Positions 35,275-44,473 of a stretch of DNA of 64,000 bases are shown here, in pieces (within the stretch, counting starts at the first letter, position 1; each line of letters begins with the position of its first letter). The stretch covers positions 1-64,000 of the forward strand of contig CAJLWO010000007.1 in assembly GCA_905210435.1 (NCBI GenBank), read 5' to 3'. The DNA comes from an uncultured Bacteroidales bacterium (GTDB lineage: Bacteria; Bacteroidota; Bacteroidia; Bacteroidales; Muribaculaceae). The notes under the pieces are model-generated. The model was not told where the DNA came from. It saw only the letters and a list, made by a program, of their open reading frames with translations, and did no database searches. The position numbers and the translations under genes are program-made.

Positions 35275-36684
35275 TTGGCACGTAAAAAGAAAGAACTCCC
35301 CTTGCTTGAAGGGATAGAGATAACAGATGTGGCAGCTGAAGGCAATGCCATCGCGCGCGTGGATAATATGGTCATATTCGTACCCTACGGCGCACCCGGC
35401 GATGTCGCCGACATAAAAATCGACCGGAAGAAACATTCCTATGCCGAAGGGCATATCGACAGGCTCGTCACGCCGTCGGACATACGCGTAGAGCCGCGTT
35501 GTGAGCATTTCGGCACTTGTGGCGGGTGCAGGTGGCAGCATCTGCCCTATCAGTTCCAGATAGAGGCGAAACAGCGTCAGGTCAAGGACGCTCTCGACCG
35601 TATAGCCAAGATTGAGTATCCGGGCATAATGCCCATTCTCGGCTCAAAAACAATCTACGGCTATCGCAACAAGATGGAATACACCTTTTCCAACCGTTGC
35701 TGGCTGACATTCGAACAGATGCGCTCGGGCGAAGAATTTCCCGACCGCGATGCCGCCGGATTTCATATACCGGGTGCATTCGACAAAGTCCTCGATATAA
35801 AGCAATGCCATCTTCAGGACGACCTCGGCAACCGCATACGTCTCTTTGTGAAAAAATACTGTAAGGAAAACAATCTGCCGTTCTACGACCTCAGGGCTCA
35901 GCACGGATTTATGCGCACCCTGATGATACGTATCGCTTCTACCGGAGAGGTTATGGTCGTAGCTGTCACGGGCAGCGACGATGTGGCCGCAATCGAGTCG
36001 ATGCTCAATGCTCTCAATGCCCAGTTCCCGGAAATCACGTCGTTGCATTATGTAATCAACCTTAAGGTCAACGACTCTATTGCCGATCAGAATGTAATCC
36101 ATTTTTCAGGCAAACCGTACATTGAGGAAGAAATGGAAGGCCTTAAATTCCGTGTCGGTCCGAAATCATTCTATCAGACCAACTCCCTGCAGGCTTACGA
36201 GCTATATAAGGTAGTCCGTGATTTCGCTGAATTAAAAGGGAATGAGCTCGTATATGACCTTTACACAGGAACGGGAACCATCGCCAATTTCGTAAGTTCG
36301 CGTGCAAACCATGTCATAGGCATCGAGTATGTGAAAGAAGCGATTGACGATGCGATAATCAATTCTGAGGCCAACGGCATCACCAATACGGAATTTTATG
36401 CCGGAGACATGAAAGATGTGCTTACCGACGAATTCATAGCCGGACACGGACATCCCGATGTAATGATTGTCGATCCGCCACGTGCCGGAATGCATCAGGA
36501 TGTAGTCGATGTGATACTCAGGGCCAGACCAAAATGTATAGTCTACGTGAGCTGTAATCCTGCGACCCAGGCCCGCGATCTGCAACTGCTTGACGGAGCA
36601 TATCGTGTGATTGCTGTACAACCCGTAGATATGTTCCCCCACACCCATCACGTGGAGAATGTCGTCAAGTTAATACTCCGTTAA
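35275..36684 (+). CDS. rlmD: 23S rRNA (uracil-5-)-methyltransferase RlmD/RumA family
   Basis: SAM-dependent m5U methyltransferase for 23S rRNA (U1939-type). The 469-residue protein has an N-terminal TRAM-like domain, the iron-sulfur cysteines CEHFGTCGGCRW, motif I DLYTGTGTIANF, and the catalytic cysteine in VSCNPATQARDL. The start appears to be TTG 35275 (MARKKKEL); no ATG with better context lies nearby. RlmC/RlmD specificity cannot be separated by eye. Confidence 0.9.
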   Translation: MARKKKELPLLEGIEITDVAAEGNAIARVDNMVIFVPYGAPGDVADIKIDRKKHSYAEGHIDRLVTPSDIRVEPRCEHFGTCGGCRWQHLPYQFQIEAKQRQVKDALDRIAKIEYPGIMPILGSKTIYGYRNKMEYTFSNRCWLTFEQMRSGEEFPDRDAAGFHIPGAFDKVLDIKQCHLQDDLGNRIRLFVKKYCKENNLPFYDLRAQHGFMRTLMIRIASTGEVMVVAVTGSDDVAAIESMLNALNAQFPEITSLHYVINLKVNDSIADQNVIHFSGKPYIEEEMEGLKFRVGPKSFYQTNSLQAYELYKVVRDFAELKGNELVYDLYTGTGTIANFVSSRANHVIGIEYVKEAIDDAIINSEANGITNTEFYAGDMKDVLTDEFIAGHGHPDVMIVDPPRAGMHQDVVDVILRARPKCIVYVSCNPATQARDLQLLDGAYRVIAVQPVDMFPHTHHVENVVKLILR

Positions 36685-36705
36685 ATACATCGCAAAAGGA
36701 AATAT

Positions 36706-36987
36706 ATGGATAATAAGCAATATATAACGCGCCTCTCCCGTCGTGCTTCATTGAACTATAAAGAGACTCAGCAGCTTGTCAATTCAACGATTGCGATGAT
36801 TACAGATGTGCTTTCACAGGGCGATATGCAGGCAATTCCGTCATTTGGAACTTTTAGTACAGAGAAAAAAGAAGAATATATAGCCGTTGATGAGAAAACC
36901 GGCAGACGAATGCTTTTCCCTCCGTCTGTCAGCGTAAAATTCACTCCGGGCACAATTTTAATCAAATCGATTGGTAGCCAGCAATGA
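36706..36987 (+). CDS. HU-family DNA-binding protein
   Basis: A 93-residue histone-like protein. The N-terminal helices (YITRLSRRASLNYKETQQLV) and the beta-arm region ending in VSVKFTPGTILIKSIG match the HU/IHF fold, although the arm lacks the canonical proline tip seen in standard HU. It overlaps the next gene by 4 bp, so a divergent HU and a membrane HU protein are made together and may pair. Confidence 0.85.
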   Translation: MDNKQYITRLSRRASLNYKETQQLVNSTIAMITDVLSQGDMQAIPSFGTFSTEKKEEYIAVDEKTGRRMLFPPSVSVKFTPGTILIKSIGSQQ

Positions 36988-38138
36988 AACAGACTATAGC
37001 CATTTCAGCATTTGCAGGTATGCTTGCCCGGCAGTCAGGTTATACAGCTGATTTCTGTGAGCATTTTGTCCTCGAGATGTTCAAAACCATAGCCGATGCT
37101 CTTAAAGAATCTAACGATGTGACAATCAAGGGCCTCGGACAGTTTTCAGTCGATGAATCCGGCAATGTCGATTTTAATCCCGATCCAGCGTTTGCAGCCG
37201 ATGTAAATTCTCCATTTGACTGCTTCGATCCGGAACCTCTTGATGACGACGTTACAGAGGATCTATTGTCAGTCGCCGAAGATGAAAATATATCCGGTGA
37301 CGGTTATGCGAATACGGAAGAAAAAGAATCGGAGGCTACTGTTCCTGAAATCCATTCAGACAGCCAATCCGTCAACCAGGTGGATTTGACGCCTGAAGAT
37401 GATTCTGCCGGAATGTCACTTGACATACAACCGAAGGTATACGAGGAAGTCGTAAACGACGAAAGAGAGAATGCGGGTGAAGAATCGGAGCAAATATCCG
37501 ACACGAATGTTCAAGAACCTATGTCCACGACGGAATTTTTACAGTCTGTTACGGAGACTCCCGACGAGGCTTCTGAAAACAATATTCATAAGGCCGACGA
37601 TTGTAATTGTTCTACCCGACCCCGTAAATTCCCGATATGGACATTCGTGTGCGGTATGGCTGTCGGAGCAATTGTAGGAGCTGCCGCTACATATTTCATT
37701 CTCGTGCCGCACGGACAGACTGAATCTGCCGTGGAAATAAGGAATGACGAACATAATGTAGCGGAACTTCTTGGAGAAGATACAGCTGTCGTATCAGCAG
37801 ATACGGTGTCCAAAGCCCGTCCTGACACCATCACTACGCCAACCGTCCTGACTGAAACAACAGTTCCTGCTGTAGAAAAAGATACTGTAATTTATGATAC
37901 TGTCACATCGACTTTGGCTCAATTGTCGAGAAAACATTTCGGCTCATACGAGTTCTGGGTATATATTTACGAAGAAAACCGTGATGTGATTTCCGATCCT
38001 GACCGCGTTGAGCCAAATACACGCGTACGCATTCCGGACGCAAAGAAATACGAGATTGACGCAAAGGATAAATCAAGCATCAAAAAAGCACTTAAAAGAT
38101 CTCAGGAGATTGCTGAAGAGAAGAAAAACGGCAGGTAA
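36984..38138 (+). CDS. Membrane-anchored HU-domain protein with C-terminal LysM-like domain
   Basis: A 384-residue protein in four parts: an HU-like DNA-binding domain (about 1-80, with VTIKGLGQFSVDE), an acidic low-complexity linker (about 85-205), a transmembrane helix (about 215-238, FPIWTFVCGMAVGAIVGAAA), and a C-terminal LysM/FimV-like segment (LAQLSRKHFGSYEFWVYIYE, then NTRVRIPD). This could tether DNA at the inner membrane and reach peptidoglycan on the other side. That role is inferred from architecture. Translationally coupled to the HU gene upstream. Confidence 0.85.
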   Translation: MKQTIAISAFAGMLARQSGYTADFCEHFVLEMFKTIADALKESNDVTIKGLGQFSVDESGNVDFNPDPAFAADVNSPFDCFDPEPLDDDVTEDLLSVAEDENISGDGYANTEEKESEATVPEIHSDSQSVNQVDLTPEDDSAGMSLDIQPKVYEEVVNDERENAGEESEQISDTNVQEPMSTTEFLQSVTETPDEASENNIHKADDCNCSTRPRKFPIWTFVCGMAVGAIVGAAATYFILVPHGQTESAVEIRNDEHNVAELLGEDTAVVSADTVSKARPDTITTPTVLTETTVPAVEKDTVIYDTVTSTLAQLSRKHFGSYEFWVYIYEENRDVISDPDRVEPNTRVRIPDAKKYEIDAKDKSSIKKALKRSQEIAEEKKNGR

Positions 38139-38172
38139 ATATGTGCCTGTCGTCTGATTGTCCTGAGAAAGG

Positions 38173-39300
38173 TTATACCGGAATTACGAGCATCGGAATG
38201 TCAGCATGCAAAAGCAGCTTATGGGCGAGGCTCGGGTTGAAAAAGCGGAAAAATACATTCCGCTTTTTATTTGGCAATGCCACAAGGTTTACTTTATGTT
38301 CACGCGCTATACGGCGATAATCATCCCCGAGAGTGCCAAGAGCAATTTCGTCGGAGTTGAATGTAAACGACGGATAGTGATTTCTGCAATACTCGACAAG
38401 CGATTTTATCGCTTTGCGGTCGTTGGACGATAGTTCCTTTTTGCCGGGAACATGCACAATAGTGATTTCAAGTGGTGTATGCACAAACAGCCTATATATG
38501 GCCTCAAGGGCGAGTAGGTCTTCCTGCTCGAGATTACTGAAGAAAAGCAGATGGGAGATGTCGGAGATACGTTCGAGAGTGATATTTTCCGGGATGCTGA
38601 ATACCGGGAATCTGCACGAATCGAGCACCTCGGCAGTAACACTTCCGATGAGTTCCTCTTCCTTGCGGTCGGCACCTCGGGTTCCCATCACTATCAATAT
38701 CGGTGACAGAGTTTTTGCCGTTTCGTTTATCACATCCTCAGGTACGCCTTCGGTAATGAGATTGCTGAACTTTACTGGCGGGATTTCCCCGTCTTTGATG
38801 CGTTGTCTCAGTTGTGCCTCAAAAAGATCCATCGTAATGCGGGCCGCACGCATCAGAGCGTTACCGACTTCCTGACTTTCCGCAAGCTCAAAAGAAAAAG
38901 AATCGGTAAGTTGTACCCGTTTAGACAGAGCCGGATTTATAAATGAATGAAGGAGCATTATACGTGCCTTATGCCTGTATGCCACGTCAAATGCCATAAC
39001 CGTGGCCTTCATTGAATAATCGGAGAAATCGACAGGCACGAGGATTATAGGTTCGGCATCGTCCGACGACTGCGCACACTCCTTCTTCGGAGCAAAAATC
39101 TCGGAGTTCTCGATAATACGCAACGCCTGAGGAAGGTCGGACTCCTTGATTCTTACACGTACGCCCGATGACACCACCGGTGTGGAGAGATTGACATTGT
39201 GTAAAACAGCGGTCACGTCCTCGCGCTCAAGCATGTTCTTGAGCGCGACTGCGTGATCGTAAGTATGTATAGCTACAGTTATTAATCTGTCTTCTTCCAT
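38173..39300 (-). CDS. Tandem universal stress protein
   Basis: A 375-residue cytoplasmic protein. Residues 1-65 resemble the DUF2007-type signal-transducing domain (VAIHTYDHAVALKNMLERED). Two UspA domains follow: the first begins ILVPVDFSDYSMKA and contains the ATP-binding MGTRGADRKEEELIGSV loop; the second begins near residue 245 and is more diverged. It converges with the HU operon. Stress or energy sensing is the usual inference for the family. Confidence 0.87.
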   Translation of the reverse strand: MEEDRLITVAIHTYDHAVALKNMLEREDVTAVLHNVNLSTPVVSSGVRVRIKESDLPQALRIIENSEIFAPKKECAQSSDDAEPIILVPVDFSDYSMKATVMAFDVAYRHKARIMLLHSFINPALSKRVQLTDSFSFELAESQEVGNALMRAARITMDLFEAQLRQRIKDGEIPPVKFSNLITEGVPEDVINETAKTLSPILIVMGTRGADRKEEELIGSVTAEVLDSCRFPVFSIPENITLERISDISHLLFFSNLEQEDLLALEAIYRLFVHTPLEITIVHVPGKKELSSNDRKAIKSLVEYCRNHYPSFTFNSDEIALGTLGDDYRRIAREHKVNLVALPNKKRNVFFRFFNPSLAHKLLLHADIPMLVIPV

Positions 39301-39358
39301 CCCGGTAGAAAATAGAGACCTGATGTCCCTTGTTTAGATATAATTTTGCGATTTGTTA

Positions 39359-39616
39359 TCAATTGTTTTCCTGTTCCTGGAGGATTTCCACCGCCATGTC
39401 ATAGATAGTAGTGTCGTCAAGCACGACTATGCCTCCGTCGGGACCCGGCTCGATGTGGACGCCGCAGTTTTTGCCGAATTCGTAATTTACTCCACCGAAA
39501 TAATTTCTGACGGTCTGGACAGTGATATTGAGTTTATCAGCAATACGATGTGTCGCGCCGTCAGGCAAACTGTCTTTGAGACGGCGAAGTTCATTGAATG
39601 TGATTGTTTTAGTCAT
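39359..39616 (-). CDS. Small HTH DNA-binding-like protein
   Basis: An 85-residue protein whose first half contains a helix-turn-helix-like segment (THRIADKLNITVQTVRNYFG), followed by an acidic C-terminal part. It is probably a small transcriptional regulator or nucleoid-associated protein of a Bacteroidota-restricted family. No cognate gene is clear. Confidence 0.7.
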   Translation of the reverse strand: MTKTITFNELRRLKDSLPDGATHRIADKLNITVQTVRNYFGGVNYEFGKNCGVHIEPGPDGGIVVLDDTTIYDMAVEILQEQENN

Positions 39617-39820
39617 GATATTTAAATTTTAATTAGTAAATATTTCTATCTGAAAAATAAGAATGATACTATTATAAAGTGGATACTTTTTTCTTCCGCT
39701 CTAAATTATTAATATAATCTGAATTTGCCAAAAAAAGTTGATAAAGATTTTTATGTTTTACGGCATGTTTTGGTTTTATATTCCATATTATACGTTAATA
39801 GTCATAACATGTGGTAAACA

Positions 39821-39854
39821 AAAAAGAGTGACTCCGACCAGGATCCCACTCTTT
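39821..39854 (-). terminator. Terminator of the bat operon
   Basis: Arms AAAGAGTG (39823-39830) and CACTCTTT (39847-39854) with a 16-nt loop. On the minus strand the stem ends in CTCTTTTTTG, giving the T-tract. It lies directly after the batE stop. Confidence 0.75.
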
Positions 39855-39861
39855 CCGTATA

Positions 39862-40740
39862 TCATATTATTTCGATAGCCTCGGCGTCAATCCATGCTCG
39901 GTTGTCGCCCGCGGCCTCCACCTCTACCCATTTCTTTACACGCGGGTCGTTGGGCGTAGAGAGCTCGCGTATCACCTTTACCTTACTCCCTTCGTGGAGA
40001 AGCATCGCCTTTTGGGATTCATCGAGCGGACTTGACGGCGAGGTTGACAATTGTGTCGACTTTGCGATTACAATGGCTTCATTGCCGCCTGTTACGACAG
40101 AAGATGCATTTATGGTTATGATGACACTTACGGCATTGATTATGAGGAGAACCAGAGCGGCAAAGAAGTACACTTTACGCAAACGTATATTCCGGCTGAA
40201 AATATATCCGGCCGCCAGCAATAGAACTCCGACAAATATTATAACCGATATGATTGCCCATCCGTTGGGCGAGAACATCTGCATTGACTTTTCAACAAGG
40301 ACATTTGTTATGCCGTTGGACGACTGGGCGTCTATTATTTTGCTGTTGACAAAATCAAGATTAGCCCGGATGTCCTTGTCCGTGGGATCGAGCCGCAACG
40401 CCCGTTCGTAGCATATAATAGCTTTTGCAAGCGAGTCTGCTCTATAATAAGCATTACCGAGGTTGTAATATATGGCGGCCGAACTGCCGTCTTTTTCAAT
40501 AGCTGCACTGTAAAGCCTTATGGCTTCGAGATAATCTTCCTTTGTACCACGCATATAAGCTTCATCTGCAGCGCGGTCAAGCATATTGACGGATGAATCG
40601 GAATTTGTAGTATCAATGTTGCTCTCGGCCGGGAGAGAACTGTCGCGAGTCGCGACATCTGATGCATTATCCTGAGAATAAACCGGCATCGCCGATGCTG
40701 ATATTGCCAGTAATATTAATAATTTGTATATTGTTTTCAT
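39862..40740 (-). CDS. batE: BatE: TPR and SH3-like domain protein
   Basis: A 292-residue envelope protein ending the bat operon. Signal peptide (residues 1-22), TPR repeats (AAIYYNLGNAYYRADSLAKA), two membrane helices around 150-215, then an SH3-like domain (MLLHEGSKVKVIRELS through WVEVEAAG). The layout equals BatE of other Bacteroidota, part of the aerotolerance complex. It is 10 bp downstream of batD. Confidence 0.9.
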   Translation of the reverse strand: MKTIYKLLILLAISASAMPVYSQDNASDVATRDSSLPAESNIDTTNSDSSVNMLDRAADEAYMRGTKEDYLEAIRLYSAAIEKDGSSAAIYYNLGNAYYRADSLAKAIICYERALRLDPTDKDIRANLDFVNSKIIDAQSSNGITNVLVEKSMQMFSPNGWAIISVIIFVGVLLLAAGYIFSRNIRLRKVYFFAALVLLIINAVSVIITINASSVVTGGNEAIVIAKSTQLSTSPSSPLDESQKAMLLHEGSKVKVIRELSTPNDPRVKKWVEVEAAGDNRAWIDAEAIEII

Positions 40741-40750
40741 TGTCGTAGGT

Positions 40751-42559
40751 TTATTTTACCGATTTGCTTACAGATTGAAGGTCGTTCATCGCGCTGAATG
40801 CGGAGTCATAGACCTCTTTCAGCGGACGATTGAGCGATTCGGGTGTATAACGGGCCATTTCACATTCATCAAGAACATTTATGACTTGGGCGATAGTTGC
40901 CTCGTCAGCGCCGTAACGCGTCAGTTCCTCGCTGACATTGTTTCTTGTCAATGCCGACATCGGTATGCTGAGTTTGTCGCTGATATATCCCCACAGAGCT
41001 TTAAGCACCGAGTCGTAGAATGCCGCACTGTCATTTTTCTGCATCAGGTTATATGCTACCGCCAGACGCTTCTTCGCCATTTTCCCGGCTTTCGATTTGC
41101 GCATGCCTACGACATCGGAATTTGCCTTATGACGTTTGACCGCAAGCAGCGTGATAAAGACAAGCAGCAATACCAAAACGGGATAAATCGCCCAATACCA
41201 CATGGTCTTCGCATAAAGGATATGGGTATGCGAAAGCGATTTGTCTCCGGTCTTTATATGGCGGATATCGGTATTTTTTACTTTTACGGCTTTCTGGTCT
41301 GATTCCTGGCTGCCCCCTCCTACTCCTTTTGCCACATTTACGTTGTATGACGGAAGGTCAATAGTCACATACTCATTTTTTGAAGGGTCAAAATATACGA
41401 ACGGTGAAGCTTTTATTTCAAATTCACCGACGGCATCCGGGACAAATGTATATTCAATATCCATCTTGCCGGTCACATTTGCACCGGACACACGGGCTTC
41501 GACATTCTGATTGGGTGAATACTGCTGGAATTCATCGGGGAATGTCACGACGGGTGCTTTAATATATTTGATATTGCCTGTGCCGGTGATTGTATATTTC
41601 AAAGATGCTGCTTCATTAGTGCGCAAATTCTGCGAATTCAGACGGCTTGTCACATCAAACCGTCCGACGGCTCCGTTAAAGTCGGCCGGAGCAGGTGACG
41701 GCAGCGGACGCACATTTATCACGACATCGCTTGAAGGCAATTTGACATTGCGCTCGACAGGATGTGTCATGTAGAAATAACCGTTGTCAATACGCTCATA
41801 CTGCTGTACGACCACATCGTAGGCACCTGTTTTAAGCGTAAGTTTACCTGATTTCTGCGGGAAGATTATATATTTGCGGAGCACTACGACACGATAATTC
41901 TGTCCGTTGTAATGTTCTATGTCGACCGGATTATTTTTCATGTCGACTTCCTCAATAAGAAATCCTTCGTATGATTCGGGAGTAGTCTGTGCAAAAGATG
42001 AAATACCGTCATATTTGGTATACAGTTTTAATGTGCATTCAACTGCCTCCTGTTCGTAGACCGATGACTTGTTGAGCGATGCTCTCACAAAAATGTCATT
42101 GCCTGTAATCTTCCGGTCGGGTGTCTGTGTGGAAATATCGCCTGGACGCGCCGATGACTGTCCTGATGAATTGCTGTCGGCCGGAAGCACCGTAAATGAT
42201 GTTTCACCGGTGTGCAGTTTCTTGCCGTCAACATCTATGGTAGCTGCCGGAATGACATACGTACCGGCATTGTCGGCGCGGTATACGTATGTGTAATCGA
42301 CAGTCGAGTTGGAGGTTGACACTCCGTTGATGACCTGATAAGACTGCGTCGTAGAGCGTGACGGCCCGTAAAGAAGCTGACAGCCCTTAATCTCACCCAC
42401 TGTCGGATTGCCGGCCTGCGCGTTCGACAAGCGATACACTACCTGAAAACGCTGTCCCGCAATGACATTGCGCGGTGGAACGACATTAAATGCCACCTGC
42501 GCCATCGAACCCAGCGCAATCAGGCATATATTTAGTAATAAAAAGCTAAAACGTTTCAT
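40751..42559 (-). CDS. batD: BatD family protein
   Basis: A 602-residue inner-membrane protein with a signal peptide (MKRFSFLLLNICLIALGSMA). Large periplasmic immunoglobulin-like BatD domains follow (GQRFQVVYRLSNAQAG; VSGANVTGKMDIEYTFVP), then one C-terminal transmembrane helix (WAIYPVLVLLLVFITLLAV) and a cytoplasmic tail of about 120 residues. ATG 42559 is preferred to the TTG at 42565. In the Bat system it probably scaffolds BatA and BatB in the periplasm; mechanism not established. Confidence 0.92.
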   Translation of the reverse strand: MKRFSFLLLNICLIALGSMAQVAFNVVPPRNVIAGQRFQVVYRLSNAQAGNPTVGEIKGCQLLYGPSRSTTQSYQVINGVSTSNSTVDYTYVYRADNAGTYVIPAATIDVDGKKLHTGETSFTVLPADSNSSGQSSARPGDISTQTPDRKITGNDIFVRASLNKSSVYEQEAVECTLKLYTKYDGISSFAQTTPESYEGFLIEEVDMKNNPVDIEHYNGQNYRVVVLRKYIIFPQKSGKLTLKTGAYDVVVQQYERIDNGYFYMTHPVERNVKLPSSDVVINVRPLPSPAPADFNGAVGRFDVTSRLNSQNLRTNEAASLKYTITGTGNIKYIKAPVVTFPDEFQQYSPNQNVEARVSGANVTGKMDIEYTFVPDAVGEFEIKASPFVYFDPSKNEYVTIDLPSYNVNVAKGVGGGSQESDQKAVKVKNTDIRHIKTGDKSLSHTHILYAKTMWYWAIYPVLVLLLVFITLLAVKRHKANSDVVGMRKSKAGKMAKKRLAVAYNLMQKNDSAAFYDSVLKALWGYISDKLSIPMSALTRNNVSEELTRYGADEATIAQVINVLDECEMARYTPESLNRPLKEVYDSAFSAMNDLQSVSKSVK

Positions 42560-42635
42560 TATCAAGTCGATAATATATTTTAATATATTGAATTTATATT
42601 TTTAGAAATATAAGTGTGCCAATGAATGCAAGTCG

Positions 42636-43424
42636 TTACCATGGCTTATTGTGGTATCGCGGAGCCACGGGTACCTGTTGTTTTTCCAGACGTTGCCGCG
42701 TCTTTGATTCGTTTTGCTGGGCTGCATTCAGGATGTTTTCCGAATTAGACTGCTTTTGCTGCGGCTGCTGAGGTTGAGGCTGTTGTTGCTGCTGTTGCTG
42801 CTGCTCATCCTCTTTATCTTTCTGTTCGTCCTTATTGTCTTTATTTTGGTTATCCTGATTGTCTTTGTCATCCTGGTTCTGCTGCTGTTGCTGCAACCGG
42901 AGTTGTGCGACCCGCAGATTATGGCGCGCATTATCGTTGGCCGGATTAAGGCGCAATGCCTTTTTGTACTGCTCGATGCTTTGAGCAAGCTCATTCGCGC
43001 TGAAAAGCAGATTGCCCGAGTTATAGATCGAATTCTCGCGGGTCAGCTTGTCGGCGCTTCCGGCATAAAGCTCATTGAATATTTTATCGGCGCTAAGTTT
43101 AAGACCGATACTCAGCGAATCGGCGGCATTAGGCGAAGCCGGACTGATGTTCTGATCGTTACCGCCGGCACCCCCGATTTCATCGGCACGTTTCACCATA
43201 GCGACTGCGAGATTGTATTTCGCACGTTCGCTTGCAGGGTTTATTTCAAGAGCCATGTTATAAAGTTCAATGGCCTTTTCGTAATCCTTTGCTTTGAAAG
43301 CCTCGTTGGCTTTCAATATCATGTTGCGCTCTTTGCGGGTAGTCTGAGGCTCGGCCGCCATCAGTTCTACCGACACCGACGCGCCCATCAATATTAGTAT
43401 GAACAATATAAAACGATGTTTCAT
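42636..43424 (-). CDS. batC: BatC: TPR protein with poly-Gln tail
   Basis: A 262-residue exported TPR protein: signal peptide, TPR motifs (YEKAIELYNMALEINPASER; LAQSIEQYKKALRLNPANDN), then a C-terminal low-complexity stretch rich in Gln, Asn, Asp and Lys (about residues 172-225), including runs of nine glutamines. The repeat tract is a CTG/TTG-rich DNA segment that could vary in length. It overlaps batB by 4 bp. Confidence 0.9.
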   Translation of the reverse strand: MKHRFILFILILMGASVSVELMAAEPQTTRKERNMILKANEAFKAKDYEKAIELYNMALEINPASERAKYNLAVAMVKRADEIGGAGGNDQNISPASPNAADSLSIGLKLSADKIFNELYAGSADKLTRENSIYNSGNLLFSANELAQSIEQYKKALRLNPANDNARHNLRVAQLRLQQQQQNQDDKDNQDNQNKDNKDEQKDKEDEQQQQQQQQPQPQQPQQKQSNSENILNAAQQNESKTRQRLEKQQVPVAPRYHNKPW

Positions 43425-44461
43425 TTTACAGGCTTGCTAAAGAAGTTAATTTTACTCAGCCAACCGATTTTGCGGTCGAGGATAAAAATATCAGCGATAA
43501 TAAGCGCGAATGCTATCCACAGGAATATATAGAACCGTTCGGCCGACGCTTTATATTTGACCGAACCGAGATCTGCCTTGTCGATTTTGTCAAGCAGCTT
43601 AACCATTTGCTGGTCGGCATCTGCATCATTGCCGTTGATGTAGTTCCCGCTTCCGCTTTCGGCAATTTTTCTGGCGGCGTCGGCATTGAAACGGGTAGTT
43701 ACCGGCGTGCCGGTCTCATCTTTAAGGAACTCTGACGAACCGTTGCCGATAGGGATAAGTGCGCCTTTCGCCGTACCGACACCTATGACGTTGACCTGGA
43801 CTCCGGCCTGACGGGCTTTATCGGCTACAGCGACGGCCTGCTCCTCATGGTCCTCCGCATCGGTAAGCAATATGATGGCACGGTTTACATCTTCGTCGGA
43901 AGAGAAGCCCTGAAGAGCCATGTCGATAGCGGCGCCAATATCCGTACCCTGCTCATTAATCATTGAGGTAGACAAATCGTTGATATAGATTTTGGCGGAA
44001 ACGAAATCATTTGTTATCGGCAACTGCAATGACGAATTCCCTGCAAAGACTACAAGACCGACCTTGTCATTCTCAAGGCTGTTGATGAGTTTGTTGAAAA
44101 GGAATTTGGCGCGGTCGAGGCGGGAAATTCCCTTGGCATCGTCGGTCGACGATGCAAGCATCGAACGTGACACATCGACAGCTATCATTATTTCGATACC
44201 GGCGCGAGTTTCCGTTATCTCCTTTTCACCATGCCTGGGGCGGGCCAACGCGATTATCAGGGATGCCACGGCAAGCATTATAAGTACTATTTTAATAGCC
44301 GGTTTGTATTTCGAAGCTTCCGGCATAAGAGATGTCAGCAGTTCCGGACGTCCGTAACGCGCAAGTTTGCGTCTGCGGGCGTAACGTGCAAGAAGATACA
44401 GTGCCAGAATGACCGGCAGCAATATCAGAAGATATAATATTTCGGGATGAGCAAAGTCCAT
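43421..44461 (-). CDS. batB: BatB: von Willebrand factor A membrane protein
   Basis: A 346-residue VWA protein with two N-terminal transmembrane segments, the MIDAS motif AVDVSRSM (DxSxS), the conserved Thr in EQGTDIGAAI, and DAEDHEEQ. One more membrane helix lies at the C-terminus (FYIFLWIAFALIIADIF). It is paired with BatA and thought to form a complex with it in the aerotolerance system. Confidence 0.93.
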   Translation of the reverse strand: MDFAHPEILYLLILLPVILALYLLARYARRRKLARYGRPELLTSLMPEASKYKPAIKIVLIMLAVASLIIALARPRHGEKEITETRAGIEIMIAVDVSRSMLASSTDDAKGISRLDRAKFLFNKLINSLENDKVGLVVFAGNSSLQLPITNDFVSAKIYINDLSTSMINEQGTDIGAAIDMALQGFSSDEDVNRAIILLTDAEDHEEQAVAVADKARQAGVQVNVIGVGTAKGALIPIGNGSSEFLKDETGTPVTTRFNADAARKIAESGSGNYINGNDADADQQMVKLLDKIDKADLGSVKYKASAERFYIFLWIAFALIIADIFILDRKIGWLSKINFFSKPVK

Positions 44462-44473
44462 ATCAAAATAAAA

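Noticed and set aside
42714..43397. Leucine-rich plus-strand frame of 227 codons opposite batC
   Set aside because: It is the antisense of the poly-Gln tract, which creates a false poly-Leu protein; batC is clearly coding on the minus strand.
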